Shown here: in pieces, positions 60,574 to 64,000 of the stretch
Layout of the letters: each line of letters starts with the position of its first letter
Position numbering within the stretch: the first letter of the stretch is position 1
NCBI RefSeq assembly: GCF_042675915.1
Contig: NZ_JBHTKL010000005.1
Span: 806,001-870,000, forward strand
DNA length: 64,000 nucleotides
Direction of reading: 5' to 3'
Source of the DNA: Thalassobacillus_A hwangdonensis
Lineage (GTDB): Bacteria > Bacillota > Bacilli > Bacillales > Halobacillaceae
Translations under genes and position numbers: made by a program
The notes under the pieces: model-generated
Database searches by the model: none
What the model saw: only the letters and a program-made list of their open reading frames with translations
What the model was told of the DNA's origin: nothing

Positions 60574-61269
60574 TGATTCCGTAATGAATTTATTGACCTG
60601 TAATGGCAATTTGATTGAGTTTTCGTTAGTTGCTGTGATTTCGAGTTCTGCTTTATCGAGTTTCATGTACTGGTCATGACTCATTTGGAAGGTAGTGGTT
60701 TCTGTTGTGTTGATGCCCAGGAATGCTATTCGTGTTTTAACACTTTCAAGCTTTACTTCATTCTTATACTCGGTAGTGAAGCTTTTAGAAGGCTGGTGAG
60801 TTGTACCATCTGAAAGCTTCAGCTGATAATCAACCATGGAGTCATCTTCTGCCCATCCAGTTAAAACGAGACGAAGCTGCCCCTGACTATAGTCGTGATC
60901 GACGACAGCGATACCTCCCCATTCTTCAAGCTTCTTCCCTCTGTAAATCTCTCCGAACGCATTTTTCACCAGAAAATCGTATTCTGCTTCTATGTATGTC
61001 GGTGCATCCGTAGAGAACTCGAGATCTGAGTCGGCAGCGGCAGTTCGGTTATTGTTGCCATCGGTGGAAATTGTAAAGCCAGTGACCGCGAAGCCGATGC
61101 TCAATAGGAATGCTAGAATGCCGATACGATTCAGCTTGTAGCCGCGCCTCGCTCGCCGGTCGGTATAGTTGGACGCCCGATAGAGGCGAACCAGTTTGAT
61201 TCCTTTTCTGAATGCAATGATGGAGATGGCCAGCAGGATGGCTGACAGCACTTTTATAAATATCGACAA
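60571..61269 (-). CDS. Membrane protein with extracellular domain, unknown function
   Basis: 232 residues from a TTG with AAAGGAGG upstream. Two N-terminal membrane helices (about 5-24 and 47-68) are joined by a strongly basic loop (RLYRASNYTDRRARRGYK), leaving an outside domain of about 160 residues that is Thr- and Asp-rich and predicted mainly beta. No family is recognised. Confidence 0.72.
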   Translation of the reverse strand: MSIFIKVLSAILLAISIIAFRKGIKLVRLYRASNYTDRRARRGYKLNRIGILAFLLSIGFAVTGFTISTDGNNNRTAAADSDLEFSTDAPTYIEAEYDFLVKNAFGEIYRGKKLEEWGGIAVVDHDYSQGQLRLVLTGWAEDDSMVDYQLKLSDGTTHQPSKSFTTEYKNEVKLESVKTRIAFLGINTTETTTFQMSHDQYMKLDKAELEITATNENSIKLPLQVNKFITES

Positions 61270-61382
61270 ATGGTTGCCTCCTTTTTCTGATTAGTAGAGT
61301 TATTCTCATTCTATAGGAACTTTTGGGAGTTTCAACGAAAATTATTCAGAAACTTTCGATACGGCACTTGGACTCTATTTGG

Positions 61383-61500
61383 TTCAGGCGACTTTACTGG
61401 TTTACCGGCGAGTTCACCATCCTTTCCGGCTACTTTCAGAATTTACCGGCGCCCTCGCACATTTACCGGCGACTCCTACTATTTTTCCGGCGCCCCACCT
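61383..61500. repeat. Six-unit array of CCGGCG motifs (family 1, array 3)
   Basis: Cores at 61385 (CAGGCG), 61405, 61426, 61446, 61466 and 61487. Motifs read GCGACTTT, GCGAGTTC, GGCTACTT, GCGCCCTC, GCGACTCC and GCGCCCCA. It ends 20 bp before the promoter region of the exopolysaccharide locus. Confidence 0.88.
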
Positions 61501-61518
61501 CAGATTGATAGATTTCCC

Positions 61519-61594
61519 TTTTCATTCTTCTTCAAACCCGTTATACTAATACAAATAGTTCTTTATAAAGAACAACAATCATATATTTGTTCTT
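61519..61594 (+). promoter_or_regulatory. Promoter with SinR-like operators for the exopolysaccharide unit
   Basis: Possible promoter TTTTCA (61519-61524), 17 bp, TATACT (61542-61547). Right after it is the perfect palindrome GTTCTTTATAAAGAAC (61558-61573), that is, two inverted GTTCTTT half-sites, and a third GTTCTTA at 61589. GTTCTYT is the SinR recognition motif known from Bacillus eps and tapA control. Repression by a SinR-like protein is expected. Confidence 0.7.
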
Positions 61595-61608
61595 ATAAAA
61601 GGAAGTGG

Positions 61609-62634
61609 GTGATAGGGGTGTATTATCTTGAATCGGTGAAGGGTCTGATGGCCATTCACACAAATATCAAAGACTTCCATTGGTGCTTTGGTACAACAGT
61701 GATGCCGCGTATCAGTAAGGAAGCATTCGACGAATCCATGATTAAGCTGAAGGTGATGGAGGGGGAAGTGGATCTGTCTGAGGATCTTGACAGCCTCCCT
61801 ACCTATGGGCATTTCCGTTGGGAAGAGCATGGGAAGGCCTTGTATTATGATCGGAAGCTTTTGCCGGGATTAAGGCTGAAGGTCAAGATTATCGATGCAC
61901 ACACGAATCATCCGAAGGTGTACGTAAATCGTGCATATCGGAAATTGGTGACGCATCGGTTCATGAATTTGCATTCGATCGGCTATATGATGACGGACCT
62001 TGCCTGTTTTTTATTATTGAAAAATGGCTTCGCTCCACTCTACGCATCTGCCTTTTCGCATAATAACAAGGCTACTATAGTGTTTGGCCCTCCTAACACA
62101 GGCAAGACCCTGACGAGCATGCGTGCGTGTTCGGAATATGGAGCGGAGTTTATTTCAGAGGATATGGTGGTCACGGATGGAAAAAACTTATATGCGGTTC
62201 CGTGGACGAGTTCCTATAGGAAATACGATCAGCGGCGTACTCTCCTGCCCATGAGTGAATTGACAAGCGGGAAGCGACCGAATCATATGAATGATGTGGC
62301 TACATGTCAGCGATCTATCATAAACAAGATTGTCATTTTGCAAAAACACGGAACCCCTTCCTGCAAACCTTCTACCACATCTGAAATCACCAGTAAAATG
62401 TTGAATTTGAACCGGTACGGTTTTCAGTTCAGGCAGGCGCCGGTTTTAGCAGCACTGACCTATTTCCACTCTGAATTTACTATAAGAGAAGCGGAAGTTA
62501 GAGAGCACCGGTTGATTCAAAGACTTGCTCAACATGCGCATCACAGATTGGTTGTTTCTGATCTTCAGGCAACAAATTATATTTCGACCATTCAGGGGGC
62601 GTTTGCAGATGAGCAGCAGAACCACATTTCCTAA
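61609..62634 (+). CDS. HPr-kinase-like P-loop protein, first gene of the exopolysaccharide unit
   Basis: 341 residues from a GTG (AAGGA 5 nt upstream; GTG 61618 is an alternative). The nucleotide-binding loop GPPNTGKT is at residues 160-167, preceded by NGFAPLYASAFSHNNKATIVF and followed by SEDMVV, the pattern of HprK-like serine kinases without the HPr-specific regions. Such proteins occur in polysaccharide clusters. The role is unknown: it may phosphorylate a component or sense nucleotide. It overlaps the glycosyltransferase gene by 26 bp. Confidence 0.8.
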   Translation: MIGVYYLESVKGLMAIHTNIKDFHWCFGTTVMPRISKEAFDESMIKLKVMEGEVDLSEDLDSLPTYGHFRWEEHGKALYYDRKLLPGLRLKVKIIDAHTNHPKVYVNRAYRKLVTHRFMNLHSIGYMMTDLACFLLLKNGFAPLYASAFSHNNKATIVFGPPNTGKTLTSMRACSEYGAEFISEDMVVTDGKNLYAVPWTSSYRKYDQRRTLLPMSELTSGKRPNHMNDVATCQRSIINKIVILQKHGTPSCKPSTTSEITSKMLNLNRYGFQFRQAPVLAALTYFHSEFTIREAEVREHRLIQRLAQHAHHRLVVSDLQATNYISTIQGAFADEQQNHIS

Positions 62635-63784
62635 AGTGCTCCATATGACGACCGTTCCAATCTCATTATATTTCCTTGAAAACCAGTTGAAATTTTTACA
62701 AAAAAGCGGGTTTGAAGTTCATGTCTTGTCATCCCCTGGCGAAGCACTGACAGATGTTGTGGGAAAAGAGAACGTGATCGGACATGAAGTATGGATCGAA
62801 CGGGAAATTTCGATAGTCCAGGACTTGAAGTCACTTTGGAGGGTTTTCCGTATTATTAGAAATGAACGATTCGATATCGTTCACGTCCATACGCCGAAAG
62901 CAGCTCTGATCGGAATGCTTGCTGCAAAAGCTGCAGGCGTGAAGGTACGAATCTATCATGTGCATGGTTTGCCGTACATGACGAAAGTGGGAGCCAAGCG
63001 GATGCTGCTTCAAACAATAGAGAAGCTGACATGCAGCCTGGCATCGAGGGTATATACCGTCAGTCATTCGTTAAGAGATTTCATTTGTGAGAACAAGTTA
63101 GTAAACACTGAGAAGGCAAGCACCATCCACAACGGATCAATCAATGGGCTCGATACGACTATCAAATTCAACCCTGCTTCGTACTCCCTTTCCAGACATG
63201 ATTTGAAATTGAAGGAGTCAGACCGGGTGCTCGGTTTTGTTGGAAGGATTGTAAGGGATAAGGGAATTGTCGAGCTGCTGGAAGCTTGGCGGGTGCTGAA
63301 GAATAGGCAAGAGGATCTTAAGCTGGTTATTGCCGGGAAAATGGAAGAGCCGTCACTGACTGACTCGGCCTATAAGGAAATAGAGAATGATCCTGATATT
63401 CTGTACGTCGGTGAATGTGATAATGTTGCCCCATATTACAGCCTGATGGACGTGCTTGTTTTTCCAACATATCGTGAGGGGTTTGGACTTGTTGCAATCG
63501 AAGCGATGGCAATGGGTGTGCCGGTGATTGCCAGCAATGTCCTTGGTTGTGTTGATACGATCGAGGACGGAAAGAACGGTTTTCTCATTGAACCTCGATC
63601 TGTAACAGGTATTGTAGAAAAAGTAGCCTACTACCTCGATCATCCGGAGATAAGGACAGCACATGGAGCATCTGGTCAGCATCTGGTCCGCATGAAATAT
63701 GATCAGCACACGATTTGGAATGCCTTGTTAGAGGACTATAAGTTCTTTATACAAAACGAAAAACGTGTCGTTTTAAGTTCTTAA
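62609..63784 (+). CDS. Glycosyltransferase family 4 (EpsD-like)
   Basis: 391 residues from the ATG at 62609 (GGGGG upstream; the frame extends to 62525 through the neighbour). GT4 features: N-terminal domain with FDIVHVHTPKAALIGMLAAKAAGV and HVHGLP, and the donor-binding domain GFVGRIVRDKGIVELLEAW ... YSLMDVLVFPTYREGFGLVAIEAMAMGVPVIASNVLG, with the EGFGL Glu. It adds a nucleotide-sugar unit to a lipid-linked or peptide acceptor at the inner membrane face. The gene order (kinase-like, GT4, next unit) recalls the Bacillus eps locus. Confidence 0.92.
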   Translation: MSSRTTFPKVLHMTTVPISLYFLENQLKFLQKSGFEVHVLSSPGEALTDVVGKENVIGHEVWIEREISIVQDLKSLWRVFRIIRNERFDIVHVHTPKAALIGMLAAKAAGVKVRIYHVHGLPYMTKVGAKRMLLQTIEKLTCSLASRVYTVSHSLRDFICENKLVNTEKASTIHNGSINGLDTTIKFNPASYSLSRHDLKLKESDRVLGFVGRIVRDKGIVELLEAWRVLKNRQEDLKLVIAGKMEEPSLTDSAYKEIENDPDILYVGECDNVAPYYSLMDVLVFPTYREGFGLVAIEAMAMGVPVIASNVLGCVDTIEDGKNGFLIEPRSVTGIVEKVAYYLDHPEIRTAHGASGQHLVRMKYDQHTIWNALLEDYKFFIQNEKRVVLSS

Positions 63785-63958
63785 TAAAGAATTTAAGCTT
63801 GGACGAGTAAATACAAGTAAAATTAAAGAAATGTTCTTTATTTTTCATAATTTCCGTGAATTTCGAGTTTCGTGATGTAAAGAAATGTGTATATACTGAA
63901 CATATAGTTCTTAATAGTGAACGACTTATTTTTTATCTTACAGTTCTTTTTAAAGAAC
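63777..63958 (+). promoter_or_regulatory. Second SinR-like operator cluster
   Basis: GTTCTTAATAAAGAAT (63777), GTTCTTT (63833), GTTCTTAATAGTGAAC (63906) and the palindrome GTTCTTTTTAAAGAAC (63943-63958). Several match GTTCTYT in inverted pairs. They precede the gene starting at 63984; a weak promoter TTTCGT-18-TATACT is at 63868-63897. Confidence 0.65.
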
Positions 63959-63983
63959 GAAAAGAAGGGGTGAGCGGTCCACA

Positions 63984-64000
63984 TGAATAAAACGATGTCA
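63984..64000 (+). CDS. Start of the next exopolysaccharide gene (partial)
   Basis: Only MNKTMS is in the window. AAGGGGTGAG precedes the ATG. By position it may be an EpsA/Wzz-type chain-length protein, but the sequence is far too short to decide. Confidence 0.45.

Overview
The window is a chromosomal segment of a Gram-positive, low-to-mid GC bacterium of the Bacillaceae. Evidence is the GlpP-controlled glp genes, csoR-copA copper genes, many AGGAGG ribosome binding sites with TTG/GTG starts, Bacillus-type lipoboxes, cre-like and SinR-like sites, and intrinsic terminators. The very acidic secreted proteins fit a halotolerant genus such as Halobacillus or Pontibacillus, but the genus cannot be fixed from sequence alone. 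No rRNA, tRNA, transposase, phage gene or CRISPR array was seen.

Layout. 1-6.4 kb: end of a short-chain dehydrogenase, a small secreted protein, then glpP, glpF-glpK and glpD with two GlpP-type antiterminator leaders. 6.4-19.1 kb: a Met-rich membrane protein, a small siroheme/Fe-S-like protein, a divergent PIG-L protein followed by a complete oligopeptide-type ABC operon and a MATE pump, then copZ, csoR and copA. Two G-tract elements like CsoR-family operators precede the siroheme-like and PIG-L genes. 19-24.5 kb: two lipoproteins, a DUF429 protein, a GntR regulator, a PanD-like enzyme and a threonine-synthase-like enzyme. 24.6-27.7 kb: a c-di-GMP-I riboswitch with its own terminator, controlling a lipoprotein and a secreted protein with a 57-bp repeat, then an ATP-grasp ligase. 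27.7-41 kb: a membrane protein, SSS transporter, amidohydrolase, amino acid permease, a receiver-like/AraC regulator and hutU-hutI-hutG plus a YjiH-type transporter, without hutH. 41-48.7 kb: duplicated diheme TsdA-like cytochrome lipoproteins, a VanZ-like protein, an MMPL exporter and a two-component system with a probable shared operator. 49-60 kb: a carbohydrate/phosphodiester-type ABC operon, an MBL hydrolase, a HAD phosphatase, an AT-rich insert, a giant lamin-tail/Fn3 secreted protein, MgtC and a second GlpP. 60-64 kb: small proteins, then the start of an exopolysaccharide locus with SinR-like operators.

Two observations stand out. First, four leaders at 49.07, 53.03, 58.60 (minus strand) and 58.79 kb share a GTAGAG-N-GAGA element followed by a long terminator hairpin. 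They resemble the GlpP leaders of glpF and glpD and lie beside a GlpP paralog, suggesting a second antitermination regulon. Second, five intergenic arrays in two sequence families each hold six short motifs spaced 20-21 nt apart; they fit no feature class I know.
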